Counted from the first letter of the stretch, positions 42,003 through 49,769 are shown. The stretch is 64,000 bases of DNA from Nocardioides marmoribigeumensis (GCF_031458325.1 NZ_JAVDYG010000001.1:1178001-1242000), one strand, 5' to 3'. Made by a program: numbers and translations. The notes: a model not told the origin generated them from the letters alone.

Positions 42003-42921
42003 GGCGCCGCGTCGCCGGTCCGTCCTCGCGGGCGCCCTGGCCGCGCTGGCCCTCACCTCGGTGCTCACCGGCTGCGACACCGGCAACGCCCAGCCCCCGC
42101 AGGCCGGCGCGTCCGTCCGGCGCGACGGGGGCGCGGTCGCGGACGCGGACGCGGACGCACCGAGGACGTACGTCGCCCTGGGCGACTCCTACAGCTCGGC
42201 CCCCTTCGTGCCGGTCACCGACGTGGCCGGTGGGTGCTTCCGGTCCTCCGGCAACTACCCCAGCCTCGTGGCCGCGCGGCTCGAGCCCTCGCGGGTCGTC
42301 GACGTGACCTGCAGCGGCGCGGACAGCGGCGACCTCGTCGGCCCCCAGCGCGTGGGCGGCGGCGAGGGCACGGTCCCGGCCCAGGAGCGCGCGCTGCGTC
42401 GCGACGCCGACCTGGTGACGGTCGGCATCGGCGGCAACGACGGCAACCTGTTCTCCCGGCTGGTCTGCTCGTTCTCCCGGCAGCAGCTCCCGCAGTGCGG
42501 CAGCCTGCCCGGCACCGGCGACGTGGACGGCACCCTGGCCCGCACCCGGGCCGACGTCACCGCCTCGCTGCGTCGCGTCGTACGCCGAGCAGCGCCCGAC
42601 GCGCTCGTGCTGCTGGTCGGCTACCCCCGCCTGGTCGACCCCTCCCGCTCCTGCCCCTCGCTGCCGTTGCGACGCGACCAGCGGGAGCAGTTCTCCCGGG
42701 TCGAGCAGCGCCTGCGCGCCACGATCCGCACCGCGGCCGCGCGCGCGGGCGTCGCGTTCCTCGACCTGTGGCCGGCCTCGCGCGGGCACGAGGTCTGCAG
42801 CGACGACCCGTGGGTCAACGGCAAGGACACCGACCAGCGCAAGGCCCTGGCCTACCACCCGTTCGCTGCCGAGCAGCGGGCGGTGGCCGACCTGGTCGTC
42901 GAGCGGTGGGAGCGCCGATGA
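41989..42921 (+). CDS. SGNH/GDSL-family hydrolase, lipoprotein
   Basis: 310 residues. The N-terminus [22 protein letters not shown] combines a Tat-like RRRSVLAG with a lipobox, so export and lipid anchoring are likely. SGNH blocks: block [10 protein letters not shown] with nucleophile Ser, block II Gly in [10 protein letters not shown], block [13 protein letters not shown], and block [13 protein letters not shown] with the catalytic His. It is a probable lipase/esterase. The GTG at 41989 overlaps the previous gene by 14 nt; the stop overlaps ung (ATGA). Several cysteine pairs (CFRSS, CSG, CSFSR, CGS, CPS, CSD) fit the disulfides of actinobacterial SGNH lipases. Confidence 0.87.
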   Translation: MTRAEAPRRRSVLAGALAALALTSVLTGCDTGNAQPPQAGASVRRDGGAVADADADAPRTYVALGDSYSSAPFVPVTDVAGGCFRSSGNYPSLVAARLEPSRVVDVTCSGADSGDLVGPQRVGGGEGTVPAQERALRRDADLVTVGIGGNDGNLFSRLVCSFSRQQLPQCGSLPGTGDVDGTLARTRADVTASLRRVVRRAAPDALVLLVGYPRLVDPSRSCPSLPLRRDQREQFSRVEQRLRATIRTAAARAGVAFLDLWPASRGHEVCSDDPWVNGKDTDQRKALAYHPFAAEQRAVADLVVERWERR

Positions 42922-43604
42922 GCACACTCTCGAGCCTGGTCGACCGGGGACTCGTGGCGCCCGACTGGGCCGAGGGGCTCGCCCCCGTCGAGGAGGACCT
43001 CGCCCGCATGGGCGACTTCCTGCGCGCCGAGCTCGCGGCGGGGCGCGGCTACCTCCCCGCAGGCGACCTCGTGCTGCGGGCGTTCCAGCGGCCGCTGGCC
43101 GACGTGCGCGTGCTGATCGTGGGGCAGGACCCCTACCCTCGGCCCGGCCACCCCGTGGGGCTGTCCTTCTCCGTCGCGCCGGACGTGCGGCCGGTGCCGC
43201 CGAGCCTGGTCAACATCTTCAAGGAGCTCGTGGCCGACCTCGAGGTCCCGGCGCCCAGCAACGGTGACCTCACGCCCTGGGCCGAGCGCGGCGTGCTGCT
43301 GCTCAACCGGGTGCTGACCGTGCAGCCCGGGAAGTCCAACGCCCACAAGGGCAAGGGCTGGGAGCGCGTCACCGAGCGCGCGATCGAGGTCCTGGCCGCG
43401 CGCGGCGGACCGTGTGCCGCCATCCTCTGGGGCAGCCCCGCCCAGACCCTCAAGCCGCTGCTCGGCCCGGTGCCGTGGGTCGCGTCGGTGCACCCCTCGC
43501 CGTTGTCGGCGCGGGGTGGGTTCTTCGGCTCGCGCCCGTTCAGCCGGGTCAACGACCTGCTCGTGCAGCAGGGCGGCGAGCCGGTCGACTGGTCGCTGCC
43601 CTAG
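42918..43604 (+). CDS. ung: Uracil-DNA glycosylase
   Basis: 228 residues. Family 1 UDG motifs: water-activating loop [21 protein letters not shown] with catalytic Asp, the Pro-rich loop [30 protein letters not shown] (uracil-recognising Asn), and the Leu loop [21 protein letters not shown] with catalytic His. It excises uracil from DNA to start base-excision repair. The ATG at 42918 overlaps the lipase stop by 4 nt, so it is coupled to an unrelated envelope gene, an economical but functionally odd pairing. It ends 7 bp before the convergent MarR gene. Confidence 0.95.
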   Translation: MSTLSSLVDRGLVAPDWAEGLAPVEEDLARMGDFLRAELAAGRGYLPAGDLVLRAFQRPLADVRVLIVGQDPYPRPGHPVGLSFSVAPDVRPVPPSLVNIFKELVADLEVPAPSNGDLTPWAERGVLLLNRVLTVQPGKSNAHKGKGWERVTERAIEVLAARGGPCAAILWGSPAQTLKPLLGPVPWVASVHPSPLSARGGFFGSRPFSRVNDLLVQQGGEPVDWSLP

Positions 43605-43611
43605 CCCGGGC

Positions 43612-44082
43612 TCACTCGGGCCGGTCGAGCCCCGAGGCCGCGAGCCGCTGGAGCACGTGGCCCATCAGCTCACGCAGCCGCTCCACGTCCTCGCCGCACA
43701 GCCCGTCGAAGACCAGCGAGGCCACCGTCCCCACGTGACCCGGGGCAGCGTCGGCCAGGACGTCGTACCCCTCCTGCGTCAGGCGTACGACGGTCACGCG
43801 CCGGCTGTGCGCGGCGGGCGAGCGGGCCACCCAGCCCCGGTCCTCGAGCTTGCGCACGACGTGGGACAGGCGCGACGGGGAGGCGTTGACCGTGCGGGCC
43901 AGCTCGCTCATCGTCGTGGTCCACTCGGGCTCCGCGGACAGCATCGCGAGGCAGAGGTACTCGAAGTGGGTCAGCCCGCTGTCGCGCTGCAGCTGCTGGT
44001 CGAGGGCGGTGTTGAGGCGCAGCATCACGCCGGCGAGCGCGAGCCAGGAGTCCTGCTCGTCCTTGGTCAGCCATCGGGTCAC
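43612..44082 (-). CDS. MarR-family transcriptional regulator
   Basis: 156 residues. Winged-helix core: GLTHFEYLCLAMLSAEPEWTTTMSELARTVNASPSRLSHVVRKLEDRGWVARSPAAHSRRVTV is continuous with the MarR pattern (recognition helix SPSRLSHVVRKL, wing with the RR pair), ending TEEGY-like TQEGYDVLADA. GTG start at 44082 with a TAGTAT -10 box 6 nt upstream, leaderless. It is divergent from an extradiol dioxygenase, and a perfect 16-bp palindrome lies between the two starts. MarR proteins usually repress such a neighbour and respond to phenolic or oxidant ligands. Confidence 0.9.
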   Translation of the reverse strand: MTRWLTKDEQDSWLALAGVMLRLNTALDQQLQRDSGLTHFEYLCLAMLSAEPEWTTTMSELARTVNASPSRLSHVVRKLEDRGWVARSPAAHSRRVTVVRLTQEGYDVLADAAPGHVGTVASLVFDGLCGEDVERLRELMGHVLQRLAASGLDRPE

Positions 44083-44088
44083 GGAGGA

Positions 44089-44094
44089 ATACTA
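44089..44094 (-). promoter_or_regulatory. -10 box of the MarR gene, leaderless type
   Basis: TAGTAT on the minus strand ends 6 nt before the GTG at 44082. Its -35 region overlaps the palindrome at 44102-44117, consistent with autorepression. Confidence 0.55.
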
Positions 44095-44101
44095 GCCAAA
44101 C

Positions 44102-44117
44102 ACTTGACGTTTCAAGT
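44102..44117. promoter_or_regulatory. Perfect palindrome between marR-like and dioxygenase genes, candidate MarR operator
   Basis: ACTTGACGTTTCAAGT: ACTTGA and TCAAGT around CGTT. On the plus strand it lies just upstream of TAATGT (44117-44122), a probable -10 for the dioxygenase gene. Binding would block both promoters. Confidence 0.7.
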
Positions 44118-44141
44118 AATGTTGCCCCTGAAGGAGACCCC

Positions 44142-44930
44142 ATGACTGCCACCCAGGACCGCATGCCCGCCCTCTACCTCGGGCACGGCGCCCCTCCCCT
44201 GCTCGACGACCCGATCTGGAGCGGGGAGCTGCGCACCCTCGCCGCACGCCTGCCCCGGCCCACCGGCATCCTCATCGTGTCGGCCCACTGGGAGTCCGCA
44301 CCGCTGTCGCTGAGCGCGACCGCCGCGGCCACGCCGCTGGTCTACGACTTCGGCGGCTTCGCCCCGCGCTACTACCAGATGACCTACCCGACGCCGGACT
44401 CCTCGGCCCTGGCGAGCACGGTCGCCTCGCTGATGCCCGACCACGAGCCGGTGCACCAGCACCCCAGCCGCGGCCTCGACCACGGCGCCTGGGTGCCACT
44501 CAAGATCATGTACCCCGAGGCCGACGTCCCGGTGGTGCAGATGTCACTGCCGACGCACGACCCGGGCCGCCTGGTCCAGATCGGCGCGCGGCTGCAGGAG
44601 CTGCGCGACCAGGGCGTGCTCGTGATCGGCTCGGGCTTCCTCACCCACGGGCTGCCGTTCCTCACCGAGTGGCGCATCGACGCCGCCGTGCCGGGCTGGT
44701 CGAGGGACTTCGACCTCTGGGCCGCCGAGGCGATCGGCAAGGGCGACGTGGACACGCTGGCCTCCTACCGGAGCCTCGCCCCCGGCATGCCCTACGCCCA
44801 CCCGACCGTCGAGCACTACACGCCGCTGTTCGTCGCGCTCGGCGCCGGCACCGACCTGACCACCCCCGCGGAGCAGGTCATCGACGGCTACTGGATGGGG
44901 CTGAGCAAACGCAGCCTGGTGATCACCTGA
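44142..44930 (+). CDS. Class III extradiol ring-cleavage dioxygenase (DODA/LigB type)
   Basis: 262 residues. The 4,5-DOPA dioxygenase pattern is present: ALYLGHGAPPLL with the first metal His, LIVSAHWESAPLS with the second, the LDHGAWVPLKIMYPEADVPVVQMSL block, GSGFLTHGLPFL, and the C-terminal HYTPLFVALGAG. Fe(II) or Zn(II) sits in a His cluster; the enzyme opens catechol-type rings. AAGGAG lies 5 nt before the ATG at 44142. Divergence from the MarR gene with a palindrome between suggests a response to aromatic compounds. Some bacterial family members act on unknown substrates, so DOPA itself is not claimed. The end overlaps gabD2 by 8 nt (convergent). Confidence 0.88.
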   Translation: MTATQDRMPALYLGHGAPPLLDDPIWSGELRTLAARLPRPTGILIVSAHWESAPLSLSATAAATPLVYDFGGFAPRYYQMTYPTPDSSALASTVASLMPDHEPVHQHPSRGLDHGAWVPLKIMYPEADVPVVQMSLPTHDPGRLVQIGARLQELRDQGVLVIGSGFLTHGLPFLTEWRIDAAVPGWSRDFDLWAAEAIGKGDVDTLASYRSLAPGMPYAHPTVEHYTPLFVALGAGTDLTTPAEQVIDGYWMGLSKRSLVIT

Positions 44931-46476
44931 CCCCGAGCTTGCGCATCGCGCGCAGCGAGGTGACCGTCTGCTTGGCGTACTTCGCGTAGTCGACGGACGG
45001 GTCCGGCGTCAGCACCTGCTTCTTGAGCACGGCCACGTTGATCGGGTCGGTGTACTTCAGCATGCCGGCGTCGCCGTGGCGCCCGCCGACGCCGGACTGC
45101 TTGATCCCGCCCGAGGGCGAGGCCTTGCTGGCGTAGGAGGCGGCGAGCGAGTCGTTGATGTTGATGTTGCCGGCCTCGATGCGGCGGCCGAGCGCCTCGG
45201 CGGCCTCGAGGTCGGTGCCCCACACGCTGGCGTTGAGGCCGTAGTCGGTGTCGTTGGCCAGCTCCACGGCGTGGTCGAGGTCGTCGTAGGTGTGGATCGA
45301 GGTGACCGGCCCGAACGTCTCCTGGACGCCGTGGACCATGTCCTTGGTGACCCCGCGCAGCACGGTCGGCTCGTAGAAGGTAGGCCCCAGGTCCGGCCGC
45401 GCACGCCCGCCGGTGAGCACCTCGGCGCCCTTCTCCCGCGCGTCCTCGACGTGCGAGGAGACCCGCTCCAGCTGGGCGGTCGAGATGAGGCCGCCCATCA
45501 TCGGCTCCCAGTCGTAGGTCGCCCCGAGCGCGATCTTGCTCGCGCCGATGACGAAGCGACGGGTGAACTCCTCCTCCATCGACCGCGGCACGTAGATGCG
45601 CTCGATGTGCATGCAGGCCTGGCCGGCGTTGAGGAACGACCCGAACAGCGCGCCGGGGACCACCTCGTCGAGGTCGGCGTCGGGCATGACGATGAGCGGG
45701 TTCTTGCCGCCGAGCTCGAGCGTGCAGTCGATCAGGTTGGCCCCGGCCCGCTCGCCGACGAAGCGGCCGGTCGCGGTCGAGCCGGTGAACATGACGTAGT
45801 CGGCGCCGTCGATGAGGGCCGGGCCGACGTCGGCGCCCTCGCCGCACACGACCTGCACGAGGCCCTCGGGCATCCCGGCCCGGTGGAGCAGCTCGACGCC
45901 GAAGGTCACGCAGAGCGCCGACTTGTTGTCCGGCTTGAGCACGACGCCGTTGCCCGCGATGAGGGCCGGCATCGAGTCCGAGAGACTGGTGGCGAAGGGG
46001 AAGTTCCACGGCGAGATGACCGCCACGACCCCCTTGGGCACCCGCACCTCGGTGCTGGTCGACACGAACGGCACGACCCCGCCGCGCTTGTGCTCGCTGA
46101 GGATGCGCTTGGCGTGCTTGAGGTAGTGGCTGGTGGTCATCGCGACGTCGCAGACCTCCTCGAAGGACATGCGTCGCGCCTTGCCGGTCTCGGCCTGCAT
46201 CAGGTCGACGACGGTCTCCCACTCCTTGAGCAGCAGCGAGTGGAAGGTGCGCATCACCGCCAGCCGCTGCTTGAGCGGCCACGAGCGCCACTCGCGCTGC
46301 GCCACGCGCGCGTCGGCGTACGCCTGCTCGATGTCGGCCGGGCTGGACTGCGGGAGCTCGCAGATCAGCTCACCGGTGTAGACCTCGGTGAGCTTGTACG
46401 TCGAGGCGCCGTCCGCCGCGATGGCGCCGGTCAGGCGCGCGAGCAGGGCGTCGTCGATCGAGACGGGAAGGCTCAT
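44923..46476 (-). CDS. gabD2: Succinate-semialdehyde dehydrogenase, GabD2 type
   Basis: 517 residues. Aldehyde dehydrogenase with VVAVISPWNFPFATSLSDSMPALIAGN, MFTGSTATGRFVGERA, general base Glu in CTLELGGKNPLIVMPDADLDE, catalytic Cys in FLNAGQACMHIERIY, and FGPVTSIHTYDDLDHAVELANDTDYGLNASVW. The sequence follows actinobacterial GabD2 enzymes that oxidise succinate semialdehyde with NADP+, linking GABA or 2-oxoglutarate decarboxylation to succinate. ATG at 46476; a TACAGT -10 box lies 6 nt upstream inside an 18-bp inverted repeat, so a repressor probably controls it directly. Confidence 0.88.
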   Translation of the reverse strand: MSLPVSIDDALLARLTGAIAADGASTYKLTEVYTGELICELPQSSPADIEQAYADARVAQREWRSWPLKQRLAVMRTFHSLLLKEWETVVDLMQAETGKARRMSFEEVCDVAMTTSHYLKHAKRILSEHKRGGVVPFVSTSTEVRVPKGVVAVISPWNFPFATSLSDSMPALIAGNGVVLKPDNKSALCVTFGVELLHRAGMPEGLVQVVCGEGADVGPALIDGADYVMFTGSTATGRFVGERAGANLIDCTLELGGKNPLIVMPDADLDEVVPGALFGSFLNAGQACMHIERIYVPRSMEEEFTRRFVIGASKIALGATYDWEPMMGGLISTAQLERVSSHVEDAREKGAEVLTGGRARPDLGPTFYEPTVLRGVTKDMVHGVQETFGPVTSIHTYDDLDHAVELANDTDYGLNASVWGTDLEAAEALGRRIEAGNININDSLAASYASKASPSGGIKQSGVGGRHGDAGMLKYTDPINVAVLKKQVLTPDPSVDYAKYAKQTVTSLRAMRKLGVR

Positions 46477-46479
46477 CCC

Positions 46480-46497
46480 AGAACTGTAACAAGTTCT
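46480..46497. promoter_or_regulatory. Inverted repeat over the gabD2 promoter, candidate TetR-type operator
   Basis: AGAACT, GTAACA, AGTTCT: perfect 6-bp arms. The -10 box TACAGT (minus strand, 46483-46488) lies inside. The overlapping 14-mer at 46485-46498, read on the minus strand as TAGAACTTGTTACA, also fits the KstR consensus TNNAACNNGTTNNA. Confidence 0.6.
46483..46488 (-). promoter_or_regulatory. -10 box of gabD2, leaderless type
   Basis: TACAGT on the minus strand ends 6 nt before the ATG at 46476 and is embedded in the inverted repeat. Confidence 0.55.
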
Positions 46498-46527
46498 AGT
46501 TCTGTCCGACAGAGGTCGGGCGGGCCC

Positions 46528-46710
46528 TCAGGCGGCGACGGCGTGGATCGGCTCGGAGTGCCCGTCAGGGGCGAGGAAGTAGCCGTCGTCGAACACGATC
46601 ACGCCGTTGCAGAGCTTGGTCCAGCCCTGCTCGGAGTGGTCGACCACGACATGAGCGGTCCAGCAACAGCTCTCGGTGGCCTCAGGACAGGCCGGCATGT
46701 GTGCACACAT
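46528..46710 (-). CDS. DUF5999 family small protein
   Basis: 60 residues. The family pattern is clear: MCAHMPACPEA at the N-terminus (paired cysteines), AHVVVDHSEQGWTKLCNGVIVFDDG in the middle, and a C-terminal PDG turn. These small proteins occur across Streptomyces and relatives; no function is known. The ATG at 46710 has GGGAGG 9 nt upstream. A hairpin with 8-bp arms (46732-46739 with 46749-46756) lies in the leader just upstream of the ribosome site. The rest of the 230-bp upstream gap is AT-richer and shows no other gene; it should hold the promoter. Confidence 0.85.
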   Translation of the reverse strand: MCAHMPACPEATESCCWTAHVVVDHSEQGWTKLCNGVIVFDDGYFLAPDGHSEPIHAVAA

Positions 46711-46731
46711 CGTTGTGTACCTCCCAGAAAG

Positions 46732-46756
46732 GTTGCCCCTCTCCCAAAGGAGCAAC
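46732..46756 (-). promoter_or_regulatory. Leader hairpin upstream of the DUF5999 gene
   Basis: On the minus strand GTTGCTCC pairs with GGGGCAAC (one G-U) around a 9-nt loop, 6 nt before the Shine-Dalgarno. It may affect translation or mRNA stability. Confidence 0.35.
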
Positions 46757-46940
46757 AGTGATCCAACGCTACAGGCCCTTGGTCCTGAACCACGCGGGAC
46801 TGGGTGATGTGCGTCGCATGGTCTGGACCAGAGCATTGGATCGATGCTAACTCGCTGTTGGTCACATGTCCGAGAACCACAAGTCCTGAATTGTGTTTCG
46901 TTCCAATTCGGTTCCATCCGGGCGCCGGTGCGCCCGCGCC

Positions 46941-47333
46941 TCACGAGGCGGTCAGGTCGTCCAGCCAGCTGTCGATGTCGACGTCCTCGTGGCCCCGCGG
47001 GACGACGGTGTGGGTGAGGCGGATGAACTCGCGGGTGTTCCACCACGGCAGCCGCAGCATCTCGACGTCGCCCGTCTCGCCCAGGTGCGAGACCTCGGTC
47101 AGCACGGAGGTCGCCTGCACCTGGATCGCCCCGGCCCCCACCGGCGCCATCGACCGCAGGCCGTCGGCCAGCAGGTCGCGGGCGAAGACCCACGTGTCCT
47201 CCCGGGACTCGCCGGTGATGTGCAGCGAGACCGCGAGCGGGTCGGCCGGGTCGTAGGACATCCGGACCTCGACGGTCTCGGCGTCACCGACGCTGCGGAT
47301 CCAGCCGGCGGTGTCGATCGTGATCTGGTTCAT
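46941..47333 (-). CDS. SsgA-like (SALP) sporulation/cell-division regulator
   Basis: 130 residues, the size of SsgA-like proteins. Conserved parts are VEVRMSYDPADPLAVSLHI, DTWVFARDLLADGL, and WNTREFIRLTHTVVPRG. In Streptomyces these proteins position FtsZ and peptidoglycan synthesis during sporulation septation; members in non-sporulating actinobacteria probably have a division role. GGAGG lies 7 nt before the ATG at 47333. The family is restricted to morphologically complex actinobacteria and relatives, which helps place the organism. Confidence 0.88.
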   Translation of the reverse strand: MNQITIDTAGWIRSVGDAETVEVRMSYDPADPLAVSLHITGESREDTWVFARDLLADGLRSMAPVGAGAIQVQATSVLTEVSHLGETGDVEMLRLPWWNTREFIRLTHTVVPRGHEDVDIDSWLDDLTAS

Positions 47334-47505
47334 GTAGGTGCCTCCATCCTCAGCCGGTCAACGAGGAGGGACCGTGGATGGTTATCGGTGGAGGCGTGTC
47401 GGCTAGGCCACCCGCGGCAGGGGGTTTCGCCCGGTGTGCCCGAGGAGACAGCCCCGACCTGCTCGGACGCGACCCGGACGGCACCCGCGGTGGCAGGATG
47501 AGGGC

Positions 47506-47928
47506 ATGAGCAACAGCGCCGACGAGGGCTGGGGACTCGACCACAGCGAAGAGCTGGACCAGCTGCAGGCCGGGGACACCCTGGACGACCGCGGGGTCGA
47601 GGACATCCTCGACGAGGGCATCGTGACGCGCGAGCGCTGGTCGCCGGGCGAGGGGTTCGGCAACACCCGTGCCGAGATGCGCCAGGGCGAGACCCTCGCG
47701 ATGCGGATCGCTCAGGAGGAGCCCGAGCCCGACCCGGCCACGTGGGACGACGAGGACCTCGACGACCGTGAGGTCGGCGACCGGCGCGCCGGTCGGCTGT
47801 GGTCCGACGACGGCGACGGCAGCACCCCCCACGACGACCGGTTCGCCCACGACGCCGGCATCGACGGCGCCGCGGCCTCTGCGGAGGAGGCGGCCATGCA
47901 CGTCATCGACGAGGACGAGGACTGGTGA
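47506..47928 (+). CDS. DUF5709 family acidic protein
   Basis: 140 residues, strongly acidic (many DD, DE, EE runs). Family signatures are LDQLQAGDTLDDRGVEDILDEG, SPGEGFGNTRAEMRQGETL, RIAQEEPEPDP, and a C-terminal DRFAHDAGIDGAAASAEEAAMHVI. It is found across actinobacteria and probably largely disordered; no function is known. ATG at 47506, with GAGGG only 4 nt upstream. The GntR gene follows 19 bp later, so the two may be cotranscribed. The 172-bp gap before it holds no other gene. Confidence 0.85.
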   Translation: MSNSADEGWGLDHSEELDQLQAGDTLDDRGVEDILDEGIVTRERWSPGEGFGNTRAEMRQGETLAMRIAQEEPEPDPATWDDEDLDDREVGDRRAGRLWSDDGDGSTPHDDRFAHDAGIDGAAASAEEAAMHVIDEDEDW

Positions 47929-47947
47929 GCGCGGCAGGCTCCGCCGC

Positions 47948-48298
47948 ATGAGGCTCGCCGTCGACCCGCAGTCCGCCGAGCCGCCGTACGAGCAGGTGCG
48001 CCGGCAGGTGACCGACCACGTCGCCGCCGGGTCGCTGCGACCCGGTGACCGGCTGCCGACCGTCCGGGGGCTCGCCGGCGAGCTGGGTCTCGCGGTCAAC
48101 ACCGTCGCGCGGGCCTACCGCGAGCTGGAGTCGGCCGGGGTCATCGAGACCCGGGGACGAGCGGGCAGCTTCGTGACCGGCGACGACGTGGAGCGCAGCG
48201 CCCGGCAGGCAGCGACCGAGTACGCCGCCAGGGCGCGCGCCCTGGGCCTCTCGCGGGAGGACGCGATCGCCCTGGTGACCCGGGTCTGGAGCCGGTGA
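47948..48298 (+). CDS. GntR-family regulator, YtrA-like, overlapping tRNA-Thr
   Basis: 116 residues. Winged helix EPPYEQVRRQVTDHVAAGSLRPGDRLPTVRGLAGELGLAVNTVARAYRELESAGVIETRGRAGSFV, then only a short C-terminal dimerisation helix, which is the YtrA subfamily layout. YtrA regulators usually control ABC transporter operons, but none is adjacent. ATG at 47948; a CAGGCT hexamer lies 7 nt upstream, a weak -10. The last four codons overlap the 3' end of the tRNA-Thr gene on the other strand by 12 bp. Confidence 0.88.
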   Translation: MRLAVDPQSAEPPYEQVRRQVTDHVAAGSLRPGDRLPTVRGLAGELGLAVNTVARAYRELESAGVIETRGRAGSFVTGDDVERSARQAATEYAARARALGLSREDAIALVTRVWSR

Positions 48299-48362
48299 CA
48301 GGAGTCGAACCCGCGACATCCTTATTACAAGTAAGGCGCTCTACCAACTGAGCTACACCGGC
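48287..48362 (-). tRNA. tRNA-Thr (anticodon TGT), CCA encoded
   Basis: 76 nt on the minus strand. Acceptor GCCGGTG pairs with CACCGGC; D arm with GCTCAGTTGGTAGAGC; anticodon stem CCTTA/TAAGG with loop CTTGTAA, giving TGT; T arm with GGGTTCGACTCC; discriminator T and an encoded CCA (48287-48289). The 3' 12 nt overlap the end of the convergent GntR gene. Confidence 0.95.
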
Positions 48363-48526
48363 GGGGCCGCCACGCCGGGCGGCCAGCGCACATCGTAGTC
48401 AGCCCGTAGGCGTAGGGTCGGGGTCGGCCGTGCACCGCGGCACCGGCGGGAGACCCCGAGTGGGCAGCACAGCACTCGCCGCGACGACCAACACGAACGT
48501 GTTCAGAAAGAGACCGAGGAGTCGAG

Positions 48527-48685
48527 ATGGCAGAGACCTGGAGCGGCGAGTTCTACTGCGTGAAGTGCAAGGAGAAGCGCCAGGCCGAGGGTGAGGTCAA
48601 GGTGAACGAGAAGGGCACCCGCATGGCCAAGGCCGTGTGCCCCGTGTGCAGCACCAACCTCAACCGGATCCTCGGCAAGGCCTGA
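48527..48685 (+). CDS. DUF5679 zinc-ribbon-like small protein
   Basis: 52 residues. EFYCVKCKEKRQ and KAVCPVCSTNLNR provide a CxxC...CxxC zinc-ribbon pattern separated by a basic strand, KVNEKGTRM. The family is abundant in actinobacteria and thought to bind zinc; targets are unknown. GAGGAG lies about 8 nt before the ATG at 48527. A strong hairpin terminator at 48706 follows the stop by 20 nt, so it is a monocistronic, probably highly expressed gene. The 160-bp gap between the tRNA and this gene should hold its promoter. Confidence 0.9.
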   Translation: MAETWSGEFYCVKCKEKRQAEGEVKVNEKGTRMAKAVCPVCSTNLNRILGKA

Positions 48686-48705
48686 CGCCACGATCCCCGT
48701 TCGGA

Positions 48706-48729
48706 GGGCGCGACCTGCGGGTCGCGCCC
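48706..48729 (+). terminator. Terminator of the DUF5679 gene
   Basis: GGGCGCGACC, loop TGCG, GGTCGCGCCC: a perfect 10-bp stem followed by TTCG. Confidence 0.8.
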
Positions 48730-48832
48730 TTCGACGTTCCCGGACCCCCTCCGCCGGTGCGGGTCGGGCCGGAATCCGTGCACCTGTGGAGGCTCGCGCC
48801 CCCGGAGGTCCGGAGGGGGTGAGGCTGCCGGC

Positions 48833-49741
48833 ATGCAGCCGCTCCTCCTCCCCGGCACCCGGGTCCTGCGTCGCGACGCCCACCACCTGCAGGTCGGGCT
48901 CGACCCGGCGACCCGGGTCGTCCTGCCCGACAGCGCCGACCTGCGACGCCTCGAGTCCGGCGCGGGTCTCGTCGGGTCGCCCGCGCTGCTCAGCCGGCTC
49001 GAGCCCGTGCTGCTGCCCGACGACGCCGCGCTGAGGTCGGCGCTCCCGCCGGCCGGCGACCCGTCGTACTCCGGCGACGAGGGGTGGAGCCGTCACGCGC
49101 TGGCCGCGGTCGCCCGCGAGCACCCGCGCGAGCCCGACGTGCTCGCGCGGCGCTCGTCGTGCTCCGTGGTCGTGCAGCCCGCCTCCCGCCAGCGGCACGG
49201 CCGGCCCTCCGGCCTCGACGAGGCCCTGGCCGAGCAGCTGCGCGCCCTGTGCCGCCGCAGCGGGCTGCGGGCCGGGGCCCACCTGCCCGGCGGGCCGCGC
49301 TCGCTGCGGCCCCCCGTCGTGCGGGCGCTGGTGTGCGTCGGCGAGCCCGACCGTCGCCTGCTCGACGACTGGCAGGAGCCGCACCTGGTCGTGCGCTTCG
49401 TCGAGGGCGCAGGCCTGGTCGGCCCCTTCGTCGTGCCCGGCTCGTCCACCTGCGTGCGCTGCATCGACGGGCACCTGGCCGACCGCGACCCCGCCTGGCC
49501 CCTCCTGCTCGAGCAGTACGCCCGCCACGCGGGCGCCGACCGGGCCGACGGCGTGCCCGAACCGCTCGACATCGCCCTCGTGGCGTTCTGCCTGGCCCTG
49601 GCCGCCCGTGACCTCGCCTCGTGGGCCGAGGGAGCGACCCCGGCCCGGCTCGGCAGCACGCTGACGGTGGGTCCCAGCCTCGACGGGCACACCGTCCAGA
49701 AGTGGCCGCGGCGGCCGGACTGCGCCTGTCTGACCGGCTGA
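48833..49741 (+). CDS. TOMM cyclodehydratase-like / ThiF-like partial E1 protein (orphan)
   Basis: 302 residues. The C-terminal half resembles the E1-like leader-binding/ocin-ThiF part of TOMM cyclodehydratases: VVRALVCVGEPDRRLLDDW, PFVVPGSSTCVRCIDGHLADRDPAWPLLLEQ with the CxxC, and a final DCACL with the second cysteine pair, giving a four-Cys zinc site. No ATP-binding GxGxxG is evident and no YcaO partner or precursor peptide is nearby. The gene precedes an ABC1 kinase as Rv3196 precedes Rv3197 in M. tuberculosis, so it is a conserved member of this locus rather than a bacteriocin cluster. Start at 48833 follows a GGGGTGAGG stretch. Role unknown. Confidence 0.75.
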   Translation: MQPLLLPGTRVLRRDAHHLQVGLDPATRVVLPDSADLRRLESGAGLVGSPALLSRLEPVLLPDDAALRSALPPAGDPSYSGDEGWSRHALAAVAREHPREPDVLARRSSCSVVVQPASRQRHGRPSGLDEALAEQLRALCRRSGLRAGAHLPGGPRSLRPPVVRALVCVGEPDRRLLDDWQEPHLVVRFVEGAGLVGPFVVPGSSTCVRCIDGHLADRDPAWPLLLEQYARHAGADRADGVPEPLDIALVAFCLALAARDLASWAEGATPARLGSTLTVGPSLDGHTVQKWPRRPDCACLTG

Positions 49742-49769
49742 CTCGACCGGACCCGGCAGAATAGGGGAC

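Noticed and set aside
39078..42086. Minus-strand frame of about 1,000 codons opposite otsA and the PHA-synthase-like gene
   Set aside because: Shadow frame; otsA and the hydrolase have complete catalytic motifs on the other strand.
48833..49741. TOMM-like gene as the core of a bacteriocin cluster
   Set aside because: No YcaO, dehydrogenase, protease, transporter or precursor peptide lies nearby; the synteny is that of a housekeeping locus.
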